From contig CAKPXD010000011.1 in NCBI GenBank assembly GCA_934201655.1, forward strand, positions 1 to 19,765: 19,765 nt of DNA, written 5' to 3'. Position numbers and translations under genes: made by a program. Positions 11,968-19,689 of this stretch are shown one piece after another. This DNA comes from an uncultured Streptococcus sp. GTDB taxonomy: Bacteria > Bacillota > Bacilli > Lactobacillales > Streptococcaceae. Each line of letters begins with the position of its first letter. The stretch's first letter is position 1. The notes beneath the pieces are model-generated. The model was given only the letters and a program-made list of their open reading frames with translations. It made no database searches and was not told the origin of the DNA.

Positions 11968-13647
11968 TTATTCTTCATCTGGTGTGAGAATCATCGGAAT
12001 GATGATTGGTTCACGTTCAGTATTTTCGTAAAGGAATGGTCGAATGGCGTTTACGATAGCACCATTGACTGATTGGACGCTGGCATCCTTGTTTTTCAAA
12101 GCGATACGAATAGCATTGAAAAGGATGCGTTGACTCTGACGGATCAAGTCGCCAGATTCGCGCATGTAGACGAAACCACGACTAAGGATATCTGGTCCAG
12201 AAATAATCATCTGAGACTCAAAGTCTACCGTTGCGACAGCAAGTACAACACCATCTTCGGATAGGTCTCGGCGGTCTTTTAGGACTGCTGCTCCGATTTC
12301 ACCGATCCGATTTCCATCGACGTAGATATCTTGAGCATTGAAATGACCAGCGATACGAGCAGAGTTTGCAGTAAGGGCAAGGACATCACCATTGCTCATG
12401 ATAAAGATATTGTCTTTTTCAACTCCAGTATCTACGGCAAGTCCAGCGTGGACTTTCTGCATGCGGTATTCACCGTGAACAGGCATGAAGTATTTTGGTT
12501 TGATGAGGCGGAGCATGAGTTTTTGTTCTTGCTGACCACCATGTCCAGATGTATGGATGTTGTTAATCTTACCATGGATAACTTCAACACCAGCTTCAGA
12601 AATGATGTTAATCAGCTTGTTAACGCTAGTGGTGTTTCCTGGGATTGGACTAGATGAGAAGATGACCGTATCACCAGGTTGGAGTTGCACCTGACGGTGA
12701 GTTCCGTTAGCGATACGAGAGAGAGCCGCCATGGGTTCACCCTGGCTACCCGTACAGAGGATAAGAATTTCACCGGCAGGGTAGTCTTTGATTTCATTTG
12801 GCTCGATAAAGGTTCCCTTAGGGGCCTTGATGTAACCAAGTTCAATCCCATTGACAATGGCTTTCTCCATAGAGCGTCCGAAGACAGCAATCTTACGACC
12901 TGTTTTAACAGCAGCATCAGTCGCTTGCTGGAGACGGAAGATATTTGAGGCAAAGGAAGCAAAGATGATACGTCCTTCGATACCTTGGATAATCTTCATG
13001 ATAGACTGACCAACGACCTTTTCAGAGTTTGTAAAGGTTGGCACTTCAGCATTTGTCGAGTCAGAGAGTAAGCAAAGCACTCCGTCTTCACCTAGGGCTG
13101 CCATACGGTGCAAGTCTGCAGGTTCACCAACTGGTGTAAAGTCAAACTTGAAGTCTCCCGTACAGACGATTTTCCCTTGAGGTGTGTGGATGACAATTCC
13201 CAATGGCTCTGGAATCGAGTGGGTTGTTCTAAAGAAAGTTGCTTTAAGATTTTTAAAAGTCAACTCCGTGTTGTGGTTGATTTCGTGAAGTGTAGCGTTG
13301 CGTAAAAGTCCATGCTCTTCGAGTTTTCCACGGATTAAGGCAAGGGCCAGTGGACCTGCATAGATAGGGATATTGGCTTGCTTAAGCAAGAAAGGAATCC
13401 CTCCGATATGGTCCTCGTGTCCGTGTGTAATCAAAAGAGCCTTGACGCGGTCGATATTTTCGACAATATAAGAGTAATCAGGGATAACGTAGTCGATACC
13501 AAGAAGATCATCCTCGGGGAATTTAATCCCTGCATCAACGATGATAATTTCGTCTTGGTATTCGATTCCGTATGTATTTTTACCGATTTCTCCTAGACCA
13601 CCAATGGCAAAAACGCCCACTTCTTCTGGTTTAAGAGTATAGGCCAT
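11968..13647 (-). CDS. rnjA: Ribonuclease J1
   Basis: A 559-residue metallo-beta-lactamase/beta-CASP ribonuclease with 5'-to-3' exonuclease and endonuclease activity in mRNA decay and RNA maturation. It shows [15 protein letters not shown] (16-30), the zinc motif HGHEDHIGG (75-83), TGDFKFD and [11 protein letters not shown], plus the beta-CASP sequence with GSQGEP and the late [11 protein letters not shown] and PVHGEYRM motifs. It ends in a C-terminal domain of typical length. The start at 13647 lies 1 bp after the rpoY stop, so the two are one transcript. The long plus-strand frames opposite this gene are shadows. Confidence 0.96.
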   Translation of the reverse strand: MAYTLKPEEVGVFAIGGLGEIGKNTYGIEYQDEIIIVDAGIKFPEDDLLGIDYVIPDYSYIVENIDRVKALLITHGHEDHIGGIPFLLKQANIPIYAGPLALALIRGKLEEHGLLRNATLHEINHNTELTFKNLKATFFRTTHSIPEPLGIVIHTPQGKIVCTGDFKFDFTPVGEPADLHRMAALGEDGVLCLLSDSTNAEVPTFTNSEKVVGQSIMKIIQGIEGRIIFASFASNIFRLQQATDAAVKTGRKIAVFGRSMEKAIVNGIELGYIKAPKGTFIEPNEIKDYPAGEILILCTGSQGEPMAALSRIANGTHRQVQLQPGDTVIFSSSPIPGNTTSVNKLINIISEAGVEVIHGKINNIHTSGHGGQQEQKLMLRLIKPKYFMPVHGEYRMQKVHAGLAVDTGVEKDNIFIMSNGDVLALTANSARIAGHFNAQDIYVDGNRIGEIGAAVLKDRRDLSEDGVVLAVATVDFESQMIISGPDILSRGFVYMRESGDLIRQSQRILFNAIRIALKNKDASVQSVNGAIVNAIRPFLYENTEREPIIIPMILTPDEE

Positions 13648-13648
13648 A

Positions 13649-13882
13649 TTAGAACTCCGTAATTTCGAATGCGCCAGTTTCTTTTTCGTAGTCTAGCAAT
13701 TTGTCTGACAAGAGCTCGATATATTCAACGTTGAATTCTGGACGGTTTTTTTCAACAAGTTCACGGGCGATGATACGTCCCTCAAGTTCTGAGCTGGCAT
13801 CAATGTCTAAGTAAAGTGAGCGTGTTGTTTCACGACGTGGGCTACGGTCTTTTGTTTCTTGATAAAAAACTTTGTAAATCAT
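13649..13882 (-). CDS. rpoY: RNA polymerase epsilon subunit (RpoY)
   Basis: A 77-residue protein of the RpoY family (formerly DUF1447), a small subunit found on Firmicutes RNA polymerase. It begins [18 protein letters not shown] and has the conserved SLYLDIDAS and [18 protein letters not shown] segments. The start is ATG 13882, preceded by AAAGGAAA. A longer frame would start at 13918 but lacks a ribosome binding site and adds residues foreign to the family. The rpoY-rnjA pairing is widespread in Firmicutes. Confidence 0.92.
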   Translation of the reverse strand: MIYKVFYQETKDRSPRRETTRSLYLDIDASSELEGRIIARELVEKNRPEFNVEYIELLSDKLLDYEKETGAFEITEF

Positions 13883-13995
13883 GTGTTTCCTTTCTTTTTT
13901 CAGGTCAGCTGTATTCAAAAAATTACCAGCTTGAAGCTGTTTGTTTCTATTTCATTTTCTGCCTGTATTGACCTTGATTCGTTACAATTATCTCA

Positions 13996-14024
13996 ATTAT
14001 AACATAAAAAGGGGAATTAGTAAA
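13996..14024 (-). promoter_or_regulatory. rpoY-rnjA promoter
   Basis: On the minus strand, TGTTATAAT is a consensus extended -10 (hexamer 14001-13996). TTTACT lies 17 bp upstream as a partial -35. The expected start near 13990 gives a leader of about 108 nt. A small inverted repeat, CAGC-N5-GCTG (13925-13937), followed by six T residues on that strand, lies in the leader. Confidence 0.7.
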
Positions 14025-14094
14025 AGAGGGGGAATGTCGATAATTGGATGGTAGAACTCGATCCTATACCATAAAAGTGTCAGGGTTAAACAGA

Positions 14095-14120
14095 GAAAAA
14101 CTCTTGATCGAGGTCAAGAG
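14095..14120 (-). terminator. Terminator of small RNA 2
   Basis: Hairpin CTCTTGAC-CTCG-ATCAAGAG followed on the minus strand by five T residues. The stem is almost identical to the terminator of the neighbouring RNA unit (17 of 20 positions). Confidence 0.8.
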
Positions 14121-14269
14121 GCAGTTTCAAATCTAGAACAACAAAAAAGAGAGGACGTATCTACACATGGGGTTTTTACAGTCCAAAGCTGAAGGCAGTC
14201 CCACACCTGTACCAGAAATTGGTACCTTTGAACGCTCTGTTACCAGTCGCCCTACGTTATCCTCTCAAT
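14095..14269 (-). ncRNA. Candidate structured small RNA 2 (about 175 nt)
   Basis: A complete transcription unit on the minus strand. The promoter is TTGATT (14304-14299), a 17-bp spacer and TAAAAT (14281-14276), with an expected start near 14269. The first part folds on itself. GAGAGG...ACGT at 14266-14254 pairs with ACGTCCTCTC at 14158-14149 (10 bp with a 3-nt bulge), enclosing an inner hairpin GTACCA-N5-TGGTAC (14225-14209). A less structured linker then leads to the terminator CTCTTGACCTCGATCAAGAG (14120-14101) plus TTTTT. No ribosome binding site with a reading frame is apparent. I do not recognise the family; it could be a housekeeping RNA such as 6S, or a trans-acting regulator. Confidence 0.62.
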
Positions 14270-14275
14270 ATTTAT

Positions 14276-14304
14276 ATTTTACTATAACTTACTGAGGGAA
14301 TCAA
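14276..14304 (-). promoter_or_regulatory. Promoter of small RNA 2
   Basis: Minus-strand TTGATT, 17-bp spacer, TAAAAT. It lies directly behind the terminator of the upstream RNA unit, so the second RNA has its own start rather than being processed from the first. Confidence 0.68.
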
Positions 14305-14317
14305 CTTTAAAAGCACC

Positions 14318-14345
14318 AAAAAACCCTTGACCGAAGTCAAGAGCC
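14318..14345 (-). terminator. Terminator of small RNA 1
   Basis: Hairpin CTCTTGAC-TTCG-GTCAAGGG with a UUCG loop, followed by six T residues on the minus strand. It ends 14 bp before the -35 of the next unit. Confidence 0.82.
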
Positions 14346-14465
14346 ATCTAACACTGGGGGCGAACTATTTAATCGCAATTCCAGTTCTTTAGAAACCGAA
14401 GTTTCAGGGATAGCACCGCAACCCGAAGAGTCAACGACTCGACCTGATTTTCCTACCAATGTTGA
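14318..14465 (-). ncRNA. Candidate structured small RNA 1 (about 148 nt)
   Basis: A complete minus-strand unit. The promoter is TTGACA (14500-14495) and TAAAAT (14476-14471), with an expected start near 14464. The 5' end AACATTGG (14463-14456) can pair with CCAGTGTT (14357-14350), G-U pairs included, closing a multi-hairpin fold. Inside lie GAGTC-GTT-GACTC (14440-14428), GAAAC-TTCG-GTTTC with a stable UUCG loop (14405-14392) and GAACT...AGTTC (14387-14362). The terminator CTCTTGACTTCGGTCAAGGG is followed by TTTTTT (14323-14318). No open frame with a ribosome binding site fits. The family is not recognised. Confidence 0.64.
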
Positions 14466-14496
14466 ATTACATTTTAACACTGATAGACCAACATTG
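14457..14496. repeat. Inverted repeat flanking the RNA 1 promoter core
   Basis: CAATGTTG (14457-14464) and CAACATTG (14489-14496) are exact reverse complements, 24 bp apart. They bracket the -10 box; one arm covers the start site and the other overlaps the -35. The spacing suits an operator bound by a dimer or pair of dimers, but one arm also serves the RNA's closing stem, so it may be incidental. Confidence 0.45.
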
Positions 14497-14500
14497 TCAA
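14471..14500 (-). promoter_or_regulatory. Promoter of small RNA 1
   Basis: Minus-strand consensus TTGACA (14500-14495) and TAAAAT (14476-14471), 18 bp apart (17 bp if TTAAAA is used). Among the strongest promoter matches in the window, which suits an abundant RNA. Confidence 0.75.
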
Positions 14501-14541
14501 CAGTTTATATAAAAATAGCAATACCAAAAGGAGGATTAAGA

Positions 14542-14757
14542 ATGTTTAGTTTGTTTGAATTTGCGATAGGAGCTCGCCTCTTGGTGTTTATAGTCTTTGT
14601 AGCTTGTGTCTATGGGGGGAATGCCTTGTTTATGCATCTGGAACACCGCAAAACAAAATTCCTTTGGAAGCTTGCTTTTGTGACTCTGTATTCGTTTTTC
14701 CTTCTCCTAGTGACCTATGTGGTCTGGTTCGTATTTTACTTTGGTTTGAATTCTTAA
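14542..14757 (+). CDS. Small membrane protein of unknown function (71 aa)
   Basis: A 71-residue protein with two hydrophobic segments, about residues 10-31 (LLVFIVFVACVYGGNALFM) and 43-68 (KLAFVTLYSFFLLLVTYVVW), separated by a short basic stretch, LEHRKTKF. I chose ATG 14542 because AAAGGAGG lies 7 bp ahead. An ATG at 14494 extends the frame by 16 codons but overlaps the divergent promoter and has no ribosome binding site. TATATAAA at 14506-14513 may be its -10. It lies divergent from the RNA 1 unit and is followed by a terminator-like hairpin, so it is probably transcribed alone. Function unknown; the size and two helices are compatible with a small regulatory or toxin-like membrane protein, but nothing shows that. 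Confidence 0.72.
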   Translation: MFSLFEFAIGARLLVFIVFVACVYGGNALFMHLEHRKTKFLWKLAFVTLYSFFLLLVTYVVWFVFYFGLNS

Positions 14758-14762
14758 GTGCT

Positions 14763-14794
14763 TGTCCTGTCTGTTTGGCAGGGCATTCTTGTTT
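14763..14794 (+). terminator. Probable terminator after the 71-aa gene
   Basis: Arms 14763-14771 and 14777-14785 form a 9-bp stem including G-T pairs, followed by TTCTTGTTT. The T-run is interrupted, so termination may be incomplete. Confidence 0.55.
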
Positions 14795-14831
14795 GGAAAC
14801 AAAGAAAATTCCCATGTGTCAGCTTTTGTAG

Positions 14832-14837
14832 TATAAT
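14832..14837 (+). promoter_or_regulatory. -10 of the tsaB operon promoter
   Basis: A perfect TATAAT 31 bp before the tsaB start. The -35 region at the right distance (TTCCCA) is weak. It probably serves tsaB-rimI-tsaD. Confidence 0.6.
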
Positions 14838-14867
14838 AGTAAACAGACAAAAAGATAGGAATGTGTT

Positions 14868-15551
14868 ATGAAAGTATTAGCTTTTGATACGTCCAGCAAG
14901 GCTCTGTCTTTAGCTATTTTAGAAGACAAGCAGCTTCTTGCCGAGACGACTATTAATATCAAGAAAAATCACAGTATTACCCTCATGCCAGCCATCGATT
15001 TTTTGATGGCCAGTCTAGATTTGACACCCAAGGATTTGGATCGAATCGTCGTGGCAGAGGGGCCTGGTAGTTATACTGGCTTGCGAATTGCAGTAGCAAC
15101 TGCTAAGACTCTGGCTCACACCTTAAACATTGAGTTAGTGGGGATGTCTAGCCTTTTAGCTCTGGTACCGAATCAAGAGGAAGGTCTGGTTGTTCCTTTG
15201 ATGGATGCTCGTCGTAACAATGTATACGCAGGGTTTTATGAACATGCTCAACCTGTCTTTCCAGAAGCGCATCTGCCCTTTGCGGAAGTCCTAGAGCAAG
15301 TCAAGGATGCCGACCAGGTGACCTTTGTTGGTGAAGTGGCTACCTTTGTGGAGCAGATTCAAGAGCAATTACCACAGGCTAACTATCAAGAAACCTTACC
15401 AAACGCAGCAAATCTTGCTCTTTGGGCCTGGGACAAGGAAGCAGACTCCCTGCACGATTTTGTGCCGAATTACCTCAAACGTGTCGAAGCTGAGGAAAAT
15501 TGGCTCAAGAACCACGCCGAGTCTGGCGAGTCTTACATTAAGCGCCTATGA
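14868..15551 (+). CDS. tsaB: TsaB, t6A tRNA-modification accessory protein
   Basis: A 227-residue ASKHA-fold protein that partners TsaD in making N6-threonylcarbamoyladenosine at position 37 of ANN-decoding tRNAs. It begins MKVLAFDTSSKALSLAIL and has the family signature VAEGPGSYTGLRIAVATAK (62-80) and the VVPLMDARRNNVYAGFY segment. It is a paralogue of TsaD lacking the metal-binding HxxxH, as expected. The start at 14868 follows ATAGGA. It overlaps rimI by 4 bp. Confidence 0.93.
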   Translation: MKVLAFDTSSKALSLAILEDKQLLAETTINIKKNHSITLMPAIDFLMASLDLTPKDLDRIVVAEGPGSYTGLRIAVATAKTLAHTLNIELVGMSSLLALVPNQEEGLVVPLMDARRNNVYAGFYEHAQPVFPEAHLPFAEVLEQVKDADQVTFVGEVATFVEQIQEQLPQANYQETLPNAANLALWAWDKEADSLHDFVPNYLKRVEAEENWLKNHAESGESYIKRL

Positions 15552-15985
15552 TAGAAATCAAACGAATCCAACGGCAACCTGACGTGGCACAAGCTATCTA
15601 CGAAGTGATGACGGATGTTTATCCCGTCAGTCCTTGGACGTTGGAACAAATCCAAGCAGACCTGTCTCAAGACCAGACTTGGTATGCTCTAGCTTATGAT
15701 GGGGAAGAAGTGATAGGTTTTCTAGCCATTCAGGAGAATCTTTTTGAAGCAGAAGTCCTGCAAATTGCTGTCAAAAAAGCCTATCAAGGTCAGGGGATAG
15801 CCTCAGCCTTGTTTGCAACATTGCCGACAGACAGGGAGATTTTCCTTGAAGTCAGAAAGTCCAACTACCGAGCGCAAGCATTTTACAAGAAAGAAAAAAT
15901 GGCAGTCATCGCTGAGAGAAAGGCCTACTACCATGATCCAGTCGAGGACGCTATTATCATGAAGAGAGAAATAGATGAAGGATAG
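15548..15985 (+). CDS. rimI: RimI-type ribosomal protein N-acetyltransferase
   Basis: A 145-residue GNAT acetyltransferase. The acetyl-CoA loop is [11 protein letters not shown] (79-89), followed by the [18 protein letters not shown] region and a terminal beta-strand typical of RimI. In E. coli RimI acetylates the N-terminal alanine of ribosomal protein S18; targets in streptococci are inferred. It overlaps tsaB by 4 bp at its start and tsaD by 11 bp at its end. The tsaB-rimI-tsaD order is common in Firmicutes. Confidence 0.9.
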   Translation: MIEIKRIQRQPDVAQAIYEVMTDVYPVSPWTLEQIQADLSQDQTWYALAYDGEEVIGFLAIQENLFEAEVLQIAVKKAYQGQGIASALFATLPTDREIFLEVRKSNYRAQAFYKKEKMAVIAERKAYYHDPVEDAIIMKREIDEG

Positions 15986-16985
15986 ATATATTTTAGCATT
16001 TGAGACATCCTGTGATGAGACCAGTGTCGCCGTCCTGAAAAACAACGACGAGCTCTTGTCCAATGTCATTGCTAGTCAAATTGAGAGTCATAAACGTTTT
16101 GGTGGCGTAGTGCCAGAAGTGGCTAGTCGTCACCATGTCGAAGTCATTACAGCCTGTATCGAGGAGGCGTTAGCAGAAGCAGGAATTACTGAAAACGATG
16201 TGACAGCTGTGGCGGTTACCTACGGACCAGGCTTGGTCGGAGCCTTGCTCGTTGGTTTGTCAGCTGCTAAGGCCTTTGCTTGGGCTCATGGTCTTCCTTT
16301 GATTCCTGTGAATCACATGGCTGGTCATCTCATGGCGGCTCAAAGTGTGGAGCCTTTGGAATTCCCCTTGTTAGCCCTTTTAGTCAGTGGTGGACACACA
16401 GAGTTGGTCTATGTGTCTGAAGCTGGTGATTACAAGATTGTTGGCGAAACACGTGATGATGCAGTTGGTGAGGCTTATGACAAGGTCGGTCGTGTCATGG
16501 GCTTGACCTATCCAGCAGGTCGTGAGATTGATGAGTTAGCGCATAAAGGTCAGGATGTTTATGATTTCCCTCGTGCCATGATTAAGGAAGACAATCTGGA
16601 GTTTTCATTCTCAGGTTTGAAGTCTGCCTTTATCAATCTCCACCACAATGCCGAGCAAAAGGGAGAAAGTTTATCCAAGGAAGACCTATCTGCATCTTTC
16701 CAAGCAGCGGTCATGGATATTCTCATGGCAAAAACCAAGAAAGCCTTGGAGAAATATACAGTTAAAACTCTAGTTGTGGCTGGTGGTGTAGCAGCTAATA
16801 AAGGTCTTAGAGAACGTTTGGCGGCTGAAATCACCGACGTCAAGGTTATCATTCCACCTCTACGTCTTTGCGGAGACAATGCAGGAATGATTGCCTATGC
16901 TAGCGTCAGCGAGTGGAACAAAGAAAATTTTGCAGGCTTGGATCTAAATGCCAAACCAAGCCTCGCTTTTGATACTATGGAATAA
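15975..16985 (+). CDS. tsaD: TsaD, tRNA threonylcarbamoyltransferase catalytic subunit
   Basis: A 336-residue Kae1/TsaD ASKHA protein that transfers the threonylcarbamoyl group to A37 of tRNA. It starts [16 protein letters not shown] and has the metal-ligand motif NHMAGH (H114 and H118), [11 protein letters not shown] and [12 protein letters not shown]. The late [15 protein letters not shown] and [11 protein letters not shown] motifs are also present. Length is normal. It starts inside rimI behind a weak ribosome binding site, so its translation is probably coupled. It is the last gene of the operon, before a hairpin terminator. Confidence 0.95.
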   Translation: MKDRYILAFETSCDETSVAVLKNNDELLSNVIASQIESHKRFGGVVPEVASRHHVEVITACIEEALAEAGITENDVTAVAVTYGPGLVGALLVGLSAAKAFAWAHGLPLIPVNHMAGHLMAAQSVEPLEFPLLALLVSGGHTELVYVSEAGDYKIVGETRDDAVGEAYDKVGRVMGLTYPAGREIDELAHKGQDVYDFPRAMIKEDNLEFSFSGLKSAFINLHHNAEQKGESLSKEDLSASFQAAVMDILMAKTKKALEKYTVKTLVVAGGVAANKGLRERLAAEITDVKVIIPPLRLCGDNAGMIAYASVSEWNKENFAGLDLNAKPSLAFDTME

Positions 16986-17014
16986 AGAGTTAGCTCAGCG
17001 TTAACTCTTTTATC
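16984..17014 (+). terminator. Terminator after tsaD
   Basis: Arms AAAGAGTTA (16984-16992) and TAACTCTTT (17002-17010), 9 bp and extendable to 11, end in a T-run (TTTTAT). The hairpin overlaps the tsaD stop codon. The A-run on the other side is short, so it mainly works on the plus strand. Confidence 0.82.
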
Positions 17015-17045
17015 TTGGACAAATGCGCGAGTTTTTTAGTATAGT
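17015..17045 (+). promoter_or_regulatory. Promoter of the 201-aa gene, abutting its start codon
   Basis: TATAGT (17040-17045) as -10, with TTGGAC (17015-17020) 19 bp upstream (or TGGACA at 18 bp) as -35. The -10 ends 6 bp before the ATG at 17052, so the predicted transcript starts at or next to the A of the start codon. Confidence 0.55.
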
Positions 17046-17051
17046 AGAAAT

Positions 17052-17657
17052 ATGAGATTTAAAAAAATAATTAGTGTAGCACTTGCCCTAGTGGTATTGT
17101 TGCTGTCTCTGCTGGTTTTTCAGCTGTTTCAAAAGACGCAATTGGTCATGTTTGAATCTATTTCATTTAACATGCCCCTCGAATCCTTTGAAAAAGTGTT
17201 TGGAAAACCTAATGAAATAGTAGAAGAAACAGAAACTGGTTATCATGATACTTGGCATGCAAAAGATCCCTATCTCTATAAAACTGGGCGCCTTTTCTAC
17301 GACTATGAAAATTTTAAATGGAAAGGTTATAGTGGTCGTGTGACTTTTACTTTTTCAGAATCACATCGTTTACAAGGGGCGTCGGTTTATTTCCCTGTGG
17401 CTTCCAAAGCTCAACAGAAAGAAATCTTTTATCAAATGACCAAAGATATGAAAGCAGAAATCGAAGCTCTACCCAATTTTCAGTCTTTGAAAGTTGATGC
17501 CTTGACAGGGGATGATATTGTTGGTTATCGCTTTAAGGTCAAACTGAAAGGGCAAATGAGAGAACTCTGGATTGATGTTTATCCTACAGAATATGAGGAT
17601 GAGGATAATTCTGAGAACAACCAATATAATATTCGAATCGATCAATCTCGATGGTAG
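17052..17657 (+). CDS. Membrane-anchored hypothetical protein (201 aa)
   Basis: A 201-residue protein of unknown function with a basic start, a hydrophobic segment at about 7-27 (ISVALALVVLLLSLLVFQLF) and no lipobox cysteine. That suggests an uncleaved N-terminal anchor with about 170 residues outside the cell. The outer part is charged and aromatic-rich, with an acidic stretch EYEDEDNSENN near the C-terminus, and shows no catalytic motif I recognise. The start is fixed by an in-frame stop at 17037-17039; no Shine-Dalgarno sequence is present before the ATG. It stands between the tsaD terminator and azlC, probably as a single-gene unit. A similar protein occupies the equivalent place in pneumococcus as far as I recall. 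Confidence 0.78.
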   Translation: MRFKKIISVALALVVLLLSLLVFQLFQKTQLVMFESISFNMPLESFEKVFGKPNEIVEETETGYHDTWHAKDPYLYKTGRLFYDYENFKWKGYSGRVTFTFSESHRLQGASVYFPVASKAQQKEIFYQMTKDMKAEIEALPNFQSLKVDALTGDDIVGYRFKVKLKGQMRELWIDVYPTEYEDEDNSENNQYNIRIDQSRW

Positions 17658-17671
17658 TCGCCCTAGGGTTC

Positions 17672-17700
17672 TTGTTTTGAACGCTTTGTGACAATAGAAT
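17672..17700 (+). promoter_or_regulatory. Probable azlC-azlD promoter
   Basis: TTGTTT (17672-17677), 17-bp spacer, TAGAAT (17695-17700), 27 bp ahead of the azlC start. Each hexamer deviates from consensus, so this is a moderate promoter. No terminator separates it from the gene before, so read-through is possible. Confidence 0.5.
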
Positions 17701-17727
17701 GCTGTATTTGTAAGAATGAGGAGGTTT

Positions 17728-18423
17728 ATGAAAGAAAAAGGATTTTGGGAGGGAGTACAGGCAGCGATGCCAACGGCTCTGGGCTATGTTAGCATTGGTC
17801 TGGCCTGTGGGATTATCGGTGCACCCTATGTAACACCTGTGGAAATGGGCTTGATGAGCCTCTTTGTCTATGCCGGGAGTGCCCAGTTTGCCATGATAGC
17901 CTTGATAGCAGTTCAAGCACCTGTAGTAGCCATTGCCATGACGGTCTTTTTGATCAATCTGCGTCTCTTTTTATTGAGTTTACATGCATCGACCTATTTC
18001 CGTCATACTAGTCTCTGGCATAATATCGGAATGTCTAGTCTTTTGACGGATGAGACTTACGGGGTCTTGATGGGAGAGCTGGTTCATAGGGACAAGGTCA
18101 ATCCTATGTGGATGCACGGGAACAACCTTAACAGCTATCTGGCTTGGTTTGTCGGAACAGTTGTTGGAACAGCTCTTGGTGGACTTTTGCCAAACCCGGA
18201 AGTTTTTGGGTTAGATTTTGCTCTAGTGGGGATGTTTATCGGGATTTTTACTTCCCAGTTTCAAATTATGCAAAAACGGATTCCTATCCGCAATCTACTG
18301 ATAATTCTAGCGGTTGTTGCGGTGTCTTTCTTTTTGCTTTTGACAGTGGTGTCCCAGTCACTAGCTGTCCTATTTGCGACACTGCTTGGATGTGCAATGG
18401 GGGTGGTCTTAGATGGTCAGTAA
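17728..18423 (+). CDS. azlC: AzlC-family branched-chain amino acid exporter, large subunit
   Basis: A 231-residue membrane protein of the AzlC family (LIV-E type). It forms an export permease with a small AzlD subunit, for branched-chain amino acids in characterised members. Features include GVQAAMPTALGYVSIGLACG (8-27), the SLFVYAGSAQFAMIALI motif, NLRLFLLSLHASTYFR and several further membrane helices. I chose ATG 17728, behind GAGGAGG at ideal spacing. The ATG at 17716 lies within that ribosome binding site region. It overlaps azlD by 11 bp. The substrate is inferred from the family. Confidence 0.88.
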   Translation: MKEKGFWEGVQAAMPTALGYVSIGLACGIIGAPYVTPVEMGLMSLFVYAGSAQFAMIALIAVQAPVVAIAMTVFLINLRLFLLSLHASTYFRHTSLWHNIGMSSLLTDETYGVLMGELVHRDKVNPMWMHGNNLNSYLAWFVGTVVGTALGGLLPNPEVFGLDFALVGMFIGIFTSQFQIMQKRIPIRNLLIILAVVAVSFFLLLTVVSQSLAVLFATLLGCAMGVVLDGQ

Positions 18424-18736
18424 GTATATTTTAATGGCAATTATCTTCTCTGGCTTGGTGACCTGGATTCCGAGAATGATTCCTTTCATCCTTGCTAAGT
18501 ACAAAGGATTGCCAGCAATCGTAGAGCGTTTTTTGAAATTTTTACCTGTATCTATTATCTTCGCCTTGATTCTTTCAAGTGTGGTGACAGGAAAAATCGG
18601 AAGCTTCCCACAGATAAAATGGATAGACTTTTTAGCAGTCTTTCCAACAGCCTTTGTCGCCTTTCGTTACCGCAATCTGGTGGGGACGGTTATCTTTGGA
18701 GTGGTCTTGATAGCAGCCCTACGCTTGGTTTTTTAA
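18413..18736 (+). CDS. azlD: AzlD-family branched-chain amino acid exporter, small subunit
   Basis: A 107-residue membrane protein with about four hydrophobic segments and the family signature TWIPRMIPFIL (17-27). FLKFLPVSIIFALILSSV and the LAVFPTAFVAFRYRNLVGTV region follow. It starts inside the end of azlC, so it is probably translated by coupling, giving matched subunit levels. Together they resemble the valine exporter YgaZ/YgaH and BrnFE. No clear terminator follows. Confidence 0.86.
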   Translation: MVSKYILMAIIFSGLVTWIPRMIPFILAKYKGLPAIVERFLKFLPVSIIFALILSSVVTGKIGSFPQIKWIDFLAVFPTAFVAFRYRNLVGTVIFGVVLIAALRLVF

Positions 18737-18739
18737 TCA

Positions 18740-18760
18740 GCCATAAAGAAAACCTATGGC
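18740..18760. repeat. Short inverted repeat after azlD
   Basis: GCCATA and TATGGC are exact reverse complements with a 9-bp spacer. No T-run follows on either strand, so it is not a convincing terminator. It could be an operator for the gene downstream. Confidence 0.35.
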
Positions 18761-18805
18761 AAATATAGAAATCATATAATGGCGCAATCCTAATTTTTCT
18801 GTTAA

Positions 18806-19681
<876 letters not shown>

Positions 19682-19689
19682 TTAAAAAT

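Larger units (their letters stand above)
13883..14541. other. Protein-gene-free region with two minus-strand RNA units
   Basis: A 659-bp stretch between rpoY and the small membrane protein gene, without a credible coding frame. From left to right it holds the rpoY leader and promoter, a short stretch at 14025-14094 in which I see nothing clear, then two minus-strand small RNA units (14095-14269 and 14318-14465) each with promoter and terminator, and the start region of the plus-strand small gene. All three minus-strand units point towards rpoY. Confidence 0.75.

Noticed and set aside
14095..14465. Naming either small RNA as 6S RNA, tmRNA, SRP RNA, RNase P RNA or a CiaR-controlled csRNA
   Set aside because: I could not match the diagnostic sequence of any of these. 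There are no TTTAAG repeats for CiaR at the promoters, and the sizes do not fit RNase P or tmRNA.
14494..14541. Upstream start (ATG 14494) for the small membrane protein
   Set aside because: It would add 16 hydrophilic residues, overlaps the divergent promoter and has no ribosome binding site, whereas ATG 14542 has AAAGGAGG.
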